Shown: in pieces, positions 35,501 to 46,792 of the stretch
Numbering within the stretch: position 1 is the first letter of the stretch
Layout: the number at the start of each line of letters is the position of its first letter
Assembly: GCA_036571765.1 (NCBI GenBank)
Contig: BROE01000018.1
Location: 15,057,643-15,121,642 of the forward strand
Length of the DNA: 64,000 bases
Direction of reading: 5' to 3'
Source: Plecoglossus altivelis
Taxonomy: Eukaryota; Chordata; Actinopteri; Osmeriformes; Plecoglossidae
Notes under the pieces: generated by a model
Database searches by the model: none
The model's input: the letters and a program-made list of their open reading frames with translations, nothing else
Told to the model about the DNA's origin: nothing
Program-made: the position numbers and the translations under genes

Positions 35501-37579
35501 TGTGGTTGTAGTGGTAGTTGTTCCTGGTTAATGTGGGGTTGTTAGACGTATTCATCTCTGTGTTGGAAATCTCTGCCTTCTTAGGGAAGCTGGTGTCTTT
35601 TTGTTTGTTTCCAGATGAGTCCTTCACCTCCTTCCTTCCTGCGGAGCAGCTGCCTCTGCCCCTGCCTCTGACTCAGCCTGCGCACGTGGAGGTGTCCCTC
35701 GACACCCCGACCCCTGACCCCAACCTCTCCCTGCGCGTGCTGGACTGCTTCGCCTACCCAGCCTCCAGACACTCCATCTGGACTCTCCTCCAGGACGGGT
35801 GACTGAGAGGGGGCAGGGAGGGATTCGGGTCCTCCAGAATGTTCTATACTCTACGTTAATGTTGCGTTCTAGAATGAAACGGTCCCGTGTCTGTTCCGAC
35901 TCTGTAACAGATGGAAGAGGCGGCTCCGCGAGCTTTCTGTGATTTTAGTTTCTTTTGTCTCTCCTGTCTCTCCCCCGCTAGGTGCCCCAACCCCCTGGAC
36001 AACATGAAGAGCTCCGTCTTTGAGAGCCAAGTCGGGGAGACCGCCTCCCAGGTGACGTAGCCAAATCAAGCGGCCTCTCGTTCTGAAGTCGGTGTGCGTC
36101 GATCTTGCGAACGACCCTTGAACGGCGCGAACCTTCGTGATGCGTTTGCCTGCAACTGCCTCTGCACGGTCTTGGCGAATGTGTTGCAAAGAATCGTTCC
36201 AGACAACCTTCTGAATCACAAAGGGATGTGTGCATCCCCTCCCCTGTTATCTCCGGTCTGAGCCCCACCCTTCTCCCTCCCTTCCTTTGATTGGAGCCTA
36301 TCCCCCCCCTCCCCCCATGATGTCCCTAAACAAGTTCAAGGCCAGTGTAGTGTAACCCTGTCCCAGTCTGCAGCCGCAATCACCAACATGTCTTCTGTCT
36401 CGGCTTAAACACACAAACCCCTGTGACGAACCGTCCTACACACCTTCTTCTGGGATTTTTCACCGTTTTAGGTTTAATCGACCATTTTATTATTTTTTGA
36501 TGATTTAATATAGGAAACCTTATGAATGTCCACATGTCCCTTCTTAGGCACAGGTCCGGAGGTTCAACGTCCACACCTTCGCCTTCCTGGACCCTAAGAC
36601 GGGTCACCTCAGTTCGGAGGAGGTACGAGTTGCCACGAAGGCTCCGTTTGCAGATGTCAAATCTAGTCTTTCATTTTTTAATGGTTTTAATGGACCGTTA
36701 GCAATAGCCAAATTAGCCGAATTAAGTAGCAATATAGCCAGTTGACTGTCATTACATTATTTTCCCCCCAGATTCTGTCTTCATATTTTCTTTCTCTCTC
36801 CATTAATTCTCTTCCCTAAATATTTCTTCTAACTACCTCTTCATCAGTTCCGTTACTCAACTAAACGACATCAACAATCTTAATTTCCTAATTTCTTCTC
36901 TTGTTGGTCTCGGACCTTTTTGCTAAAGTGGGAGCAGTCTGAGGTAGTACAGGAGTGTGAAAGGACCTGTTCTGTCTGTGCTTGCTAGATGTTCTTCTAC
37001 TGCTGGGTGGAGGTCTGCCTCGGAGGCGTAACCTGCAAACAACGCTGCTCCATCACCTGTGAGTGCTGCTGCCGTGGCAACACGCTGACAGCCAATAAGA
37101 GCGTAGGGATGGAGGAGGGGGGGGCTGATCGCTGTACTTGTGTTCGTCGTGGGGAACCAGCCCTGTGTGTCGGCCTGTGGTTCTGCTCGGGTTCCGAGGG
37201 TGTAACCATGTCTGTCCCTGCGTTCCTCAGCGTATGATGAGGAACCGCAGAGGAGGAGGAGGAGGGATGCAGGAAGTCCGCAGTTGCAGCTGCTGTCGTT
37301 TGGCCCCCTGCTGGTGGCTGAGAACATGACCGAACCAGACGACCAGCTCAGAACCGTCTTCGATACAGGTACAGCTCTGAGATGTTGGGGTTTGAACAAG
37401 GGGTGTGGAAAGAGACGTGTGTCTACGTGGAACAGAGCATGTTTCAAAGAACTCTCCGTGTGGTCGCCTCGCGTCCGCCCTCTCGCTCAGTCATCCTGGC
37501 GTCCGTCTACACGCTTCCTGTGGTCGTTCCTGCCGTGCTGCTGACGGTCTTCTGCGGCTGGTGGAGGCGACGGAGGTGA
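32567..37579 (+). CDS. Zona pellucida egg-coat glycoprotein, trefoil plus ZP domain (ZP1/ZP4-like)
   Basis: Secreted, membrane-anchored precursor of an egg-envelope protein. Thirteen exons, phase-consistent with GT-AG sites: 32567-32762, 32932-33056, 33226-33343, 33873-34007, 34180-34352, 34456-34532, 35007-35137, 35615-35798, 35982-36051, 36548-36622, 36989-37058, 37231-37368, 37491-37579; 526 residues. Order: signal peptide (about 1-22, FIVILAFFSLNIRC); ZP-N1-like domain; trefoil (about 147-193, with CGPRGASANACLIMDCCYD and CYYRMN); ZP module (about 193-455) with paired cysteines such as DCFAYPASRHSIW and MFFYCWVEVCLGG; furin-type RRRRR (460-464); C-terminal TM helix (about 499-521) and a short WWRRRR tail. 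NTSS and NMTE are possible N-glycosylation sites. N1, trefoil and ZP order points to ZP1/ZP4; I cannot choose between them. The kept TM suggests ovarian rather than liver-made chorion protein. Confidence 0.92.
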
Positions 37580-37643
37580 GCGCCAGGAGGGCAACAACAG
37601 GAGCCAGACGCCATCATCACAGCTAACACACTGACCAAATCCA

Positions 37644-37649
37644 AATAAA
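37644..37649 (+). promoter_or_regulatory. Polyadenylation signal of the zona pellucida gene
   Basis: AATAAA 65 bases after the stop codon; another AATAAA follows near 37687. A very short 3'UTR is usual for egg-coat genes. Confidence 0.65.
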
Positions 37650-37902
37650 ACATGTTTTCTTACGTTTTGAAGTCTAACTTTCTATTCAATAAAAAAAATT
37701 GGCTATGTGCAGGACTCAGTTTCCTGCATTTTAGCAACTGTCTTGATACAATGTTTTTGTTTCTCATCATCTCAAAGTTTGTGGTAGAAAGGCTTTCTCC
37801 ACATTAGACTAATTTCAGCATGATTACATCTACGATTATCGCACAGGCAAATGAGTCGTACTGAGACAAGTCTTGGGACTTTGACTGGAAGATGAACTTG
37901 GA

Positions 37903-37908
37903 TTTATT
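37903..37908 (-). promoter_or_regulatory. Polyadenylation signal of rrp7a
   Basis: Minus-strand AATAAA 53 bases after the rrp7a TGA. The facing zona pellucida signal is about 250 bases away, so the two genes end tail to tail. Confidence 0.6.
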
Positions 37909-37960
37909 GCAGACAAAACAGTTGGGTGATTTGGTTTGAAGAAATGCGTGAACGAGTTGA

Positions 37961-39841
37961 TCAGTACGGCCGGAACTTCCTCTGTGCTCTAAGCAAAGCA
38001 ATTCTCTGCTTATCCTCTTCAAACTTTTTCCTCAATTCCGCAATGTCTGCAGGAAAAAAAAAGATATATAAGGTTTACAGAACCATGACGTATCTTTCGA
38101 AGACCACAGTAATTCATTGAGATGCGATAGCGCAACCACCCGTTCAGTGTTGCTTTCCCAAGACGCGACAACTCACGTTCTTTCTGCGTGTTCCTGTGCT
38201 GCCAGGTGTAGAAGTTGATCAGCTCCTTCCTCTTCCTCTTGCTGGTTTCTTTACGCAAAGCCCTCTGATTGGCCACCTCACTGTGGGGGCGGGCCTTGAC
38301 GCCGCGGCTTCCTCTCGTCACCTTGACCCAGCCCTCCTCGTCCTCCTGCTGCTCCTCCGTCTCCTTCCTCTTCCGCTCCGCCTCCTGCAAGAAGGAACCA
38401 CGTCAGACGCTGGTCAGGATTGGTGCGTTCGACCCCTGCTGTCAAAACCAACCAATCGGCTCCTACCTCTTCTTTTCTCTTGTCGTAGTCCTGCAGGAAG
38501 GAGTCCGCGACTTTTTTCAGGTCGTCCGGCCGAAATAACGTCTTTCTGTACTGTTCAACCCATTCTGTGAAAACATGGAAACTTATTTGGTTACCGGAGA
38601 AGGGATGCAAACCTTTTAATATAGTTTTACTTGAAAAACCAACGCTGCAGGTAAAAGGGGGGCTTTGAACGCACTCTGGAGGCCTGTTTTAACTGGCTGC
38701 TGCTCTGTGGAGACCACCAATGGGACGTCGTGAGGGTGAGACTTGGCTGCTGTCACACCGCTGGCGCTGTCGAACACGACGTAACCCACTTTGAACCCCT
38801 GGGAAAAGACGAGGAAAGATGGCGGCCAATGTCGATCATGATTCAACTGGCCTTTCGGTGAACCTAGTTGTGTGTGCAAAGACACAGCAATGTAACAGAG
38901 CGTCAGAAGCAGGCTAGCCTGCAACACAAGCTGTGTGGTCAATATGGCCGGTGTCATCAGCGCCATGGCTGGTTCTCCAAACATGCCTGCGTCTGTGCTG
39001 GCGTGAAGAACTTGGACAGCTTGGGTCCGGCGTGCTCAGCGGAGCCTGGCTTGTCCCTGAGCTCCACAGACTGAACCGGGCCGAACCGAGAGAAAAGCTG
39101 CTTCACGATTGGCTGGCGGAGAGAGAAAGGTGAAGGTACGTTTGGTATGTGCAGAACACTGGCGTATAATTCACGTGTGGCCTATTTCCGTGGGAAAAGA
39201 TACGTGAAGTGACAGCTCCCTTTTAGAGTGGGATGATAGCAATGAATAGTCTATCATTCATAGTCTTGTCATCAGTTGTGCTGTTGGAGTGGCTATATCT
39301 ATACGGACGTCAAACAGGTACGTACCTCTGAACAATAAGGAGGAATGTTGATGGCAAACAGTGTTTTGTCGAGAGGTCTGTGTGACGTCTTCTCTGCTCG
39401 TACTCGGTGCTCCTTAACAAACACGCTGTGGCGCGCAGCGCTATCAGGGCTGTACTGCAGAGACAGTACTGAAACACCAGGTGGACAGTTAACCACTAAA
39501 CAAAGCTTTGGGTCAGTAAGAGAACAAATTAAAGCACATTCGAAACGTTGCAGACGAACCATATTGAATGGTCTAGTTACCGACATTTGTTAACAGACGA
39601 TATCCAAAACAGAAAATGATTCCGGCTAGGACATTATCTTTTCAGCATTACGTCAACACCAGAAAACTTTAATAGTTCGATCACAATCCATGAGAAATTT
39701 GAAGGCATTATTCATACAACCATGTCTTTTAAAATAAACAATTTGTAATAAACTAACTAAAACAACAAAAAGACAGTTACCAGTAAATCCTCCTGGAATA
39801 ATGCAAGCCTGGCTGGCATGTTTCGTCCTGGACGGCGCCAT
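37961..39841 (-). CDS. rrp7a: Ribosomal RNA-processing protein 7 homolog A
   Basis: Nucleolar factor of small-subunit (18S) rRNA processing, part of the SSU processome. Seven exons: 39841-39781, 39468-39326, 39112-38987, 38798-38675, 38564-38467, 38384-38177, 38046-37961; phases join into 281 residues (human 280). Exon 2 has HRPLDKTLFAINIPPYC and exon 3 the RRM-like FSRFGPVQSVELRDKP. Exon 4 has GFKVGYVVFDSASGVTAA and PLVVSTEQQPVKTG. Exon 6 has DEEGWVKVTRGSRG and ELINFYTWQHR. The end is LRKKFEEDKQRIALLRAQRK then FRPY, almost identical to human. The exon 3 donor is GC rather than GT (CAG/GCATGT). Using it gives exactly the human spacing (FFTPAQTQ-GFK against FFHPKPVP-GFQ). Confidence 0.95.
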
Positions 39842-40777
39842 CTTTGTTGTGAACTTTCACACCGGAAGTACAATGAAGTCTCGTCTGCAGTTCATAGTCA
39901 GTTCTATTGCGTTCGGTCATATAACTAACATTGACTATCCATCCATCCGTCCATAATCTTTGGTACTGTCTGAAAACTTTTCTGTTATTATGGTTGATCG
40001 TAAAATGTCAAAAAAAATCATACGTTGAATTATTGTAATCTTCAAATGTTTGTCACATGGTCATTCAAGCACACTACAGTATTTTCATCCAGAATGTATT
40101 TAACAAACATGCCAAACAAGAAACTGAGACGTTGTCTTTACAAAGCGACATATTTAATGCCGGAAAATCACTTGTACAGAGATCTGTTGTCACTACCATA
40201 TCTTCCTTTGACGGACACACAGTAGTAGAAAGAGTATTTTTTTTACTGACAGTTGTTCAACATAAATTTGAGAGTAACCTTGAAAGACGTCTACAACTGC
40301 TCCAACACCAATCACCAAGTCAAAAAACAATCACAAAATAAGGACATGACCATTTGAGTGCCACTAAGCAGCGGAAGATGGCAAACGAATGACCAGAGTT
40401 ATGATATACAAGCATTTTTGTACAGTTATGTTGGAACTCGACTAAGTGGATTCGCACTCAGTAACGTTTGGCCGTGTACTGATCTTGTGGTCTGTGGTTC
40501 GCGGTGGGAGGGTAAGAAACAGTCATGATTTCTAAAAAAGATGGCCGTTCAATGTGAACTAGTTGAACAGTGAAAACAAAAACGGTGCGACCACAAATGG
40601 AATTGACTTAAAAACAAAAAAAACCACGATCAAATGACAGCTCTCTCTGTGCCTTCCCTCCCAAATTGGTTTGAACTATAAACCGGCCAAATCGTAGCTC
40701 AACTCCTAGCTGGTCCGTTCAGGGTTAGCGACAGGATCCACCGTTTCAGAAAGCTATGGACGAGGGACCACTTTGGG
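39842..40777. other. Intergenic spacer between rrp7a and poldip3
   Basis: AT-rich, no recognisable exon. It contains the rrp7a promoter at its left side and ends at the poldip3 polyadenylation signal. One plus-strand frame (40057-40341) has no recognisable features. Confidence 0.5.
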
Positions 40778-40783
40778 TTTATT
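40778..40783 (-). promoter_or_regulatory. Candidate polyadenylation signal of poldip3
   Basis: Minus-strand AATAAA about 240 bases beyond the poldip3 stop codon. Confidence 0.5.
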
Positions 40784-41021
40784 GGGGTTTTGATACGTCC
40801 GTTAAAAATGCTCCTCGACAATTACTGGTTTACCGTCTGTGCTCCAGTTGGTGGAAATGAAAAGAAAATAATCAAAGACAACAACAAAAAAAACCCATTC
40901 CATAAAAATAATAACCCTTGTTTGGGACGTGTGTGTCTACGGAGCTTGTTTCCATGGGATCTGGGTGTGACAGGTGGCCGTCCAAGCTGGGGGGGTGAGG
41001 GGGGGACGCCGCTGACCGTGT

Positions 41022-44000
41022 TTATATCTTGATGCGGAAGGCGGTGGCCTGTGAGCTGGACTCGGTGGTGGAGGTGGACTGGGTGGTGGACTTGAACAAG
41101 GCCTTGAGGATGGTCTGGGGGTCTACCTCCGGGGTGGGCTGGGAGGAGGCCGGCCGGCCCCCGGGGCGGGACAGGGAGGCCGGGAGGCCGTCTTTCCTGG
41201 CTCCGCCGCTGCCGGGGGTATCGCTCAACCTCCTGAGAGAGAGAGAGAGAGAGAGAAAGGGGGGGGGGGGGGGTCACATATTTAAAATCGACTAATTCCA
41301 AACAGAGTGAAGGTGGCAGGAACCAGAAAGAGGAGCTTACAGAAGAATAGGCTGGTCTGACGTGATGACGTTTCCCTGCATGTGAAGGTTACACTTCATT
41401 GGCTGGCCTGGAGAGCGCAGAGACAGAAGGAAGATGAGCACAACATACATCAACACAAACACTAACCACAGTTTAACATTCAAATAATCTGGGTTAAGAT
41501 CCGTCGTTGACCGAAGCGGAAAGCTGCCCAAACTACTGTTCCAAGTTCTAATAAAGACGTCTGCATGATTAGGTGTTGGATGTGATACAATCCTATCTGT
41601 CTCCCATGCATAAGATTGTTCAGTCCTTCAGTGGGCCAGCATTGAGGCTCCCAGCAGTTGCCCTGTGGGGCCACATAAAGGCCCCCTCCGCCAGGCCGCC
41701 AGCGCTCACCGTCCAAGCAGCGGTTGTTGTACTTCCTGTAGGCGCTCACGGCATCCTCCTTCCGCACAAACACCACCTCCGCCACCCCCACCTTCACCAG
41801 CCGCGCTCGCTTCAGCGCCCCGCACACGCAGAACAGCTCCTGTGGGGGAGGATGATGAAGAGACACACGCAGGAGAGGTTGGTTGACCTGGATGACTCAC
41901 ACGAGTCCTCTGCAGGCTTGCTGCTGCTGCAGAGGGAAGCAGGGACGTGCATCTGAAGAGGGGGAGGGACTGTACGTGGGGGAGGGACTGTACGTGGGGG
42001 AGGGACTGTACGTGGGGGAGGGATTGTATGTGCGGGAAGGGAGGGCCTTTGGAGAGAGGGGGGGCCCTGATGGGGAGGAGTGGGGGGGGCCTGAGAGGGA
42101 GGGGCCAGAGAGGGAGCGCTCACCACTATGTCCTCCTCGGTGACGCGCGGGTGCAGGTTGTTCACCGTGATCTTGGTTCCTTCCAGAGGGCTGAAGGACG
42201 GCTGAGAGGAGGGAAAACAAGAAGCACGCTGGTCAAATTCGCCTGCAAGGATGCCTGAGCAGGATGGAATTCTTAGCCTGGAACCAAAACGAATCACTCA
42301 ATCCGCGAGACAAGGGGGGGGATCGGTAGTGTCGCGCCTGACCCTGGGTTAGTGCTTCGCGTCCATTCTTATAGATACGTGTGAATCCAAGTGAAGGCAG
42401 TCCTGTTTGTCTACACAGAACATGGAACAGGGGTTTTTGGCAGTGGGCGGCGCACTCCAGTATCACTCCACATGTGTGAGGGATGCACGGTCCCCACGTA
42501 TGATCCAAAACGTCCCCTCCCTTGTGCGAGTATGCAGCAAGACACTAAGGACGAATAGCCTATTCCACCTGAATTGCGCTTAGTCCAACACAGGTGACTA
42601 TCCTAAGTAATCAGTGGACTCGAAAGGGCTGAAGCTACTGATCCCGGGAGCCCAAAGCGCTGGCGGTGGCAGGGACAGCGAACCTGGGGGAGCGGGCGGG
42701 AGCTTGGCTCTCCATGGTGGATCCGTGTGCTCTGCTGTCCACTCTCTCAGCGCCGCGGGTCCTCACTGGAGACGCGGAGCTGCGGGAGGCCTGCGAGACG
42801 GCACCAGAACGGAAAACGAGGCCACACCTGGAAGCGCGCCCACCTAGCGGCCATCGGGGGTGGCCGCCGCGTGGGCGAGCCCGCGACGGAGGGAGCTCCT
42901 AGTGGGGCCCGGGGGGCAGTGTAGGCGTCGTTCTTCACCACCTTGGTGATGGGTGCGGACATGGAGAACGAGGAGCCTAGGGTGCCGGGCTGAGGGAGGG
43001 AAGCAGGACAGGAAGTCAGTGCTGGATGGAGGCTGTTGACATGATGCATTCATGACGGGATTCATTCATGTCACCAAAGGGCACCTTGTCCTGCAGCTAG
43101 AACAGCATCCACACTAAAGCATGCATGACATAAAAACACTATCCACAAATAAACAAGTACAAAATAACAAACCTCCCCACTAGCTGCTAGCCCTGCTCTC
43201 ATTCATATGTACATTTAACAGAGAAATAGCAGTAAGAATAATAGGTGTGTGTGTGTGTATGGCATTCACAGTGCTGCTCACCCGTGACTGCAGAACATTG
43301 TTGCTGGTGGTGATCTTCATCTGTTTATTGAGGATTACATCATTGTTGCCTGAAAGAGACTGAGAAGGTTTGGGGTGGGGTGGGGNCAGGTGTGATCGTG
43401 TTGGGTGATCCTTCAGTGTGGGTGAGTGGGGCGAGCAACATCAACATCTACTCTCTTTACCTCAGCCCCCCTGCTTGGCATGTTGACACGGACACCGCTT
43501 GACAGTCCTACCGGCCTTTGCTGTGGACAGAGAGCATGGCGTTAGCGTTAGCATTAGCATCAGGCCCAGAGCAGGCTCTGGGAACACCGCTATACCCTCT
43601 CTTCGCTCCTCTACGGGGCTTCGTCCTAACTGGTCTGGGTTGAAGCTAGGGGCTTGTGTCTACTGAGCATCTCAGGGTGAGAGAAGCAACTCAAGTTGCT
43701 CTCTGGATCATCGACCAGGTCGGTTAGGTTGATGGGGAACTTGACAAGTCATGTTTACATCCAAAGTAGGACCTAAAAAAAGCGACAACCTTGAGAGTCA
43801 TCAGCCCACCTGGATGGTTTTGGTGATCTTCAGAGGTGGGATCGCCGTCCCCTGGGCCGGCCCCCCGAAGCTCCTCTTCAGGCTCAGCCTATCACGGGCA
43901 TCCATCACCCTGGCGGGGGCGGCGCCCCCCGCCTGCAGCGGCAGCCCTCTGGCGTTCGGGCCGGGCAGCCCGGGGCCGAAGTGCCGGGCCGTGCCGTTGT

Positions 44001-45579
44001 TGGTGGCGGTGTGGATCTGGATCTGCTGCATGTGGGTGTGTAGGTGCGCCGCCGGGCCCGCTTGCGCCGTCTGCGGCGCCGGCTGGAAGGGGTTCTGGCC
44101 CTGTTTACGCGAGTTGATCATCTGGCGGGCGTCCTGGACGCCGCCTCCGGCCCCGCCCCCTCGGCCGCCGCGGATCTTGAAGCGGGCGTCCTTCTGGGCG
44201 AGCTTGTCCCTGGCGTCCATCACCTGGAACCCTGAGGAGCAGAGCAGGAACAGGGCGGCGATGAGGAAGTGAACCAACAGAAACAGACTCCTATTGGACA
44301 GATGTTTTTCACACTGCAGATGGAGTGTGTCATTTTACAGGATGGTACCATGTACAACAACATTCAATTTACAGAATAACATCATGCCAATATGAGACTA
44401 TGAAAACATTGTTATAACGAGCTGGGAGAGGCATTTCAAGAAAACAACATAGTGTGTATATACAGTACGTTTACACACACTGAAGGAGTGCAGTGAAGAG
44501 ATGCATCCTATATCAAATTCACAAGACACTAGTTCTCCTTTCTCAAATTCACACTCCCCAAACAAATCAGACTTGGTAACCCATTCTTTAATAGGTGCAG
44601 GGTATCACTACAAAACACGTTCAAGTGACCCTTTTTAGAACCTTGCCCTGGGTGTTTTTCCACGGTCTGCTCTGAATGAGACGACGGCGTGGATGAACCT
44701 AGGTTTCTGGCGCTGCAATCTTGTCATCGTCACCATTTTTCTCGATAATCTTAACCCCGGGGTTCTAAAGGTCTATTTTGCCGTTACCTGCTCCTGCGCC
44801 ACCACCAAGCTTTTGTCTGGCATCCCCCATCCCAATCTTCTGTCGGGCATCGAAAGTCCTCCCGATTCCTCCTGCTCCCCTGCCGAACATAGTCCTGAAT
44901 TGAGAGTTAAGATCTGGTTAAAATTTCTGGGTCGATCACCTTTTCAATTAGTCGGGCGGTATAGTTGAGGCCTACCTCATTCAATACCTCATTGACTAAC
45001 GTAATGATGTGGCTAGCTGGTCAGATACACCGGACGCTTGTCCATCTGTTGCTTCGCCTTTGCGATAATAGTTTCACTGGTAAAAACTTCCTACATACTG
45101 TTACTGTATAATAATTAGTAGCGGTTCTATAAAGCCTTATAGCTAGCTAGCTACACTAACTGACCACAACATCTTTACCAGTATTACTACTCGTTTGGCT
45201 AGCTAACTTTGGCTAAGTTACGTAGCCGGGCGTCTACATCCACGAAGAACCAGCAAGTTAGCAAGAGGGCGTTTGTTGGTTTTGCTAGTTGCGGGAATAA
45301 CGCACATCAATGGAAAGATGGCTTGCAGCTGTTGCTATCATTGTTAGCAATGCTAACTAACACAAACACTGAACAGTCAGCCATCGATAACGTTAGCACT
45401 AGCTCATGAACTCGGTTTTCAGGGGATATATTTTAGCTTGCGTTCGCTAAATTATAGTTTTTGCGGATGATACGGGACAAATAATATACACATATACACA
45501 ATATATACCTTTTCACGGTGGGTCCTTTGGTGTTCAATCCGCGTCGGCGTATCACTTCGTCTAAAGATAAATCTGCCAT
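41022..45579 (-). CDS. poldip3: Polymerase delta-interacting protein 3 (SKAR/PDIP46)
   Basis: RRM protein linking S6K1 signalling and the exon-junction complex to translation of spliced mRNA, and binding DNA polymerase delta p50. Supported exons: 45579-45509, 44894-44788, 44231-43810, 43520-43461, 43349-43282, 42989-42844, 42201-42124, 41839-41710, 41407-41341, 41232-41022. It opens MADLSLDEVIRRRGLNTKGP. The middle has the repeated DAR(Q/D)K blocks (FDARQKIGMGDARQKLGG, MDARDKLAQKDARFKIRGG, VMDARDRLSLKRS). Then come ITKVVKNDAYTAPRAP and the RRM (KITVNNLHPRVTEEDIV, GVAEVVFVRKEDAVSAYRKY, MKCNLHMQGNVITSDQP). The end is EVDPQTILKALFKSTT to FRIKI. A one-base phase mismatch lies between exons 43461 and 43349, and the splicing between 42844 and 42201 is unresolved. 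Head to head with fam234b. Confidence 0.93.
41958..42025. repeat. 18-bp minisatellite in a poldip3 intron
   Basis: About four copies of GGGGGAGGGACTGTACGT, the last decayed, in the intron between the two RRM exons, followed by more G-rich sequence to 42115. Confidence 0.8.
43386..43386. other. Ambiguous base (n)
   Basis: A single unresolved base inside a GGGGTGGGG run in a poldip3 intron, next to the place where exon phases fail to match. Confidence 0.99.
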
Positions 45580-46792
45580 CTTCTTTTACTTGACTAACTC
45601 AGGCGCGTGCGCGACGAACAGTGAACGCGATAAAAAGACAAGCAGCTATGGTAGCTGGGTTAGGTCAAATTTAAAAAGCCTCAGCGATAATAAAACGTTT
45701 CACGAAATACATTTGAAAGTATCTGTAGTTTTATATGTAAAAATTGAAAGCTTTTTGTTAGTGATTCAATCAAATTACTACAGTGTGATGCGAAAATGAC
45801 ATTTTAAAACAATATTTTGATTGCTTTTGACGTTGACATCAGGTATCGATTGCTCTTTCCCGCAGGGACGTTAAATCCTGTGACGTTCAGACCTCCCATA
45901 AGACATTGCGCGTTAGAAAGCTTCAAGATATAATTTGAAACTCTGTACAATCTGACAGAAACGTTTTGTAATTTTAAATATAAAACAAATTCATGTAATT
46001 AAATATTAATTTTGGATGGCTTTAAATATGTGTTAATTCCAGACTAATTCGCCTCACGGTTCATAAAGACCGTTACCGTGTTTAGGTAACATTGAGATAT
46101 AGTTTCCTCCAAAACCATCGATTAGTTATGCCTTAAACTGATGAGTAAGGAAAATAACGACGCGGGGTGACGCCCGTGTCCTCGTGTAACTTACGAGATA
46201 AATTTTTGAACGGGTAAAGGTCTGCCTGTCAGCGGTGACTCACCTACTTCGTGAGATGCCCTGTAGGACCAGGATCTGCCCCGACCCCTTTACTGTAAAA
46301 TAAATCCAAAATAAATAATGCATACTGAGGTTACGTTTCAAACTCGTCATCGTAACTGAATATTAGAAAGATGTTTGTGAATCGTTTAATAATTAATCGA
46401 GTAATGTTTTATGAGTATTTTGTTGTCTGTGCATTTTGGACCACAAGATGGCAGTAATTCAGGACTCAGAGTGAAATTCATTTCCAGCTAGACCTCCATG
46501 GGAATCATTGCTAATATAAAATAAAGACACTTTGGGATTTCTCCTCCTTATTGGTGAAAATGTACGTATATTCAATCATGAGCAATAATAGAAAACAGCG
46601 GAAAGGCAAGAATTGTTATTGCACGAGCCTGTGGGGAGACAAAACTAACTGGGCTACAAAATAGAACTCATTGTCCCAGAATGCAATAGCGCGTACTGTA
46701 CAACACAACCACAGACCACCGCTAACAACCTCAGCCACATAGCGGGCATCACATCTGCACCCATACGTCCGACGAACCACTAGAATTTTACA
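45580..46792. promoter_or_regulatory. Divergent promoter region, poldip3 and fam234b
   Basis: The 1.2 kb between head-to-head start codons. The sequence is AT-rich in the middle with no repeat or frame of note. A shared promoter is possible but the distance allows two separate ones. Confidence 0.4.

Noticed and set aside
36902..37447. 174-codon minus-strand frame
   Set aside because: Antisense to zona pellucida exons 11-13, which have conserved cysteines and matching phases.
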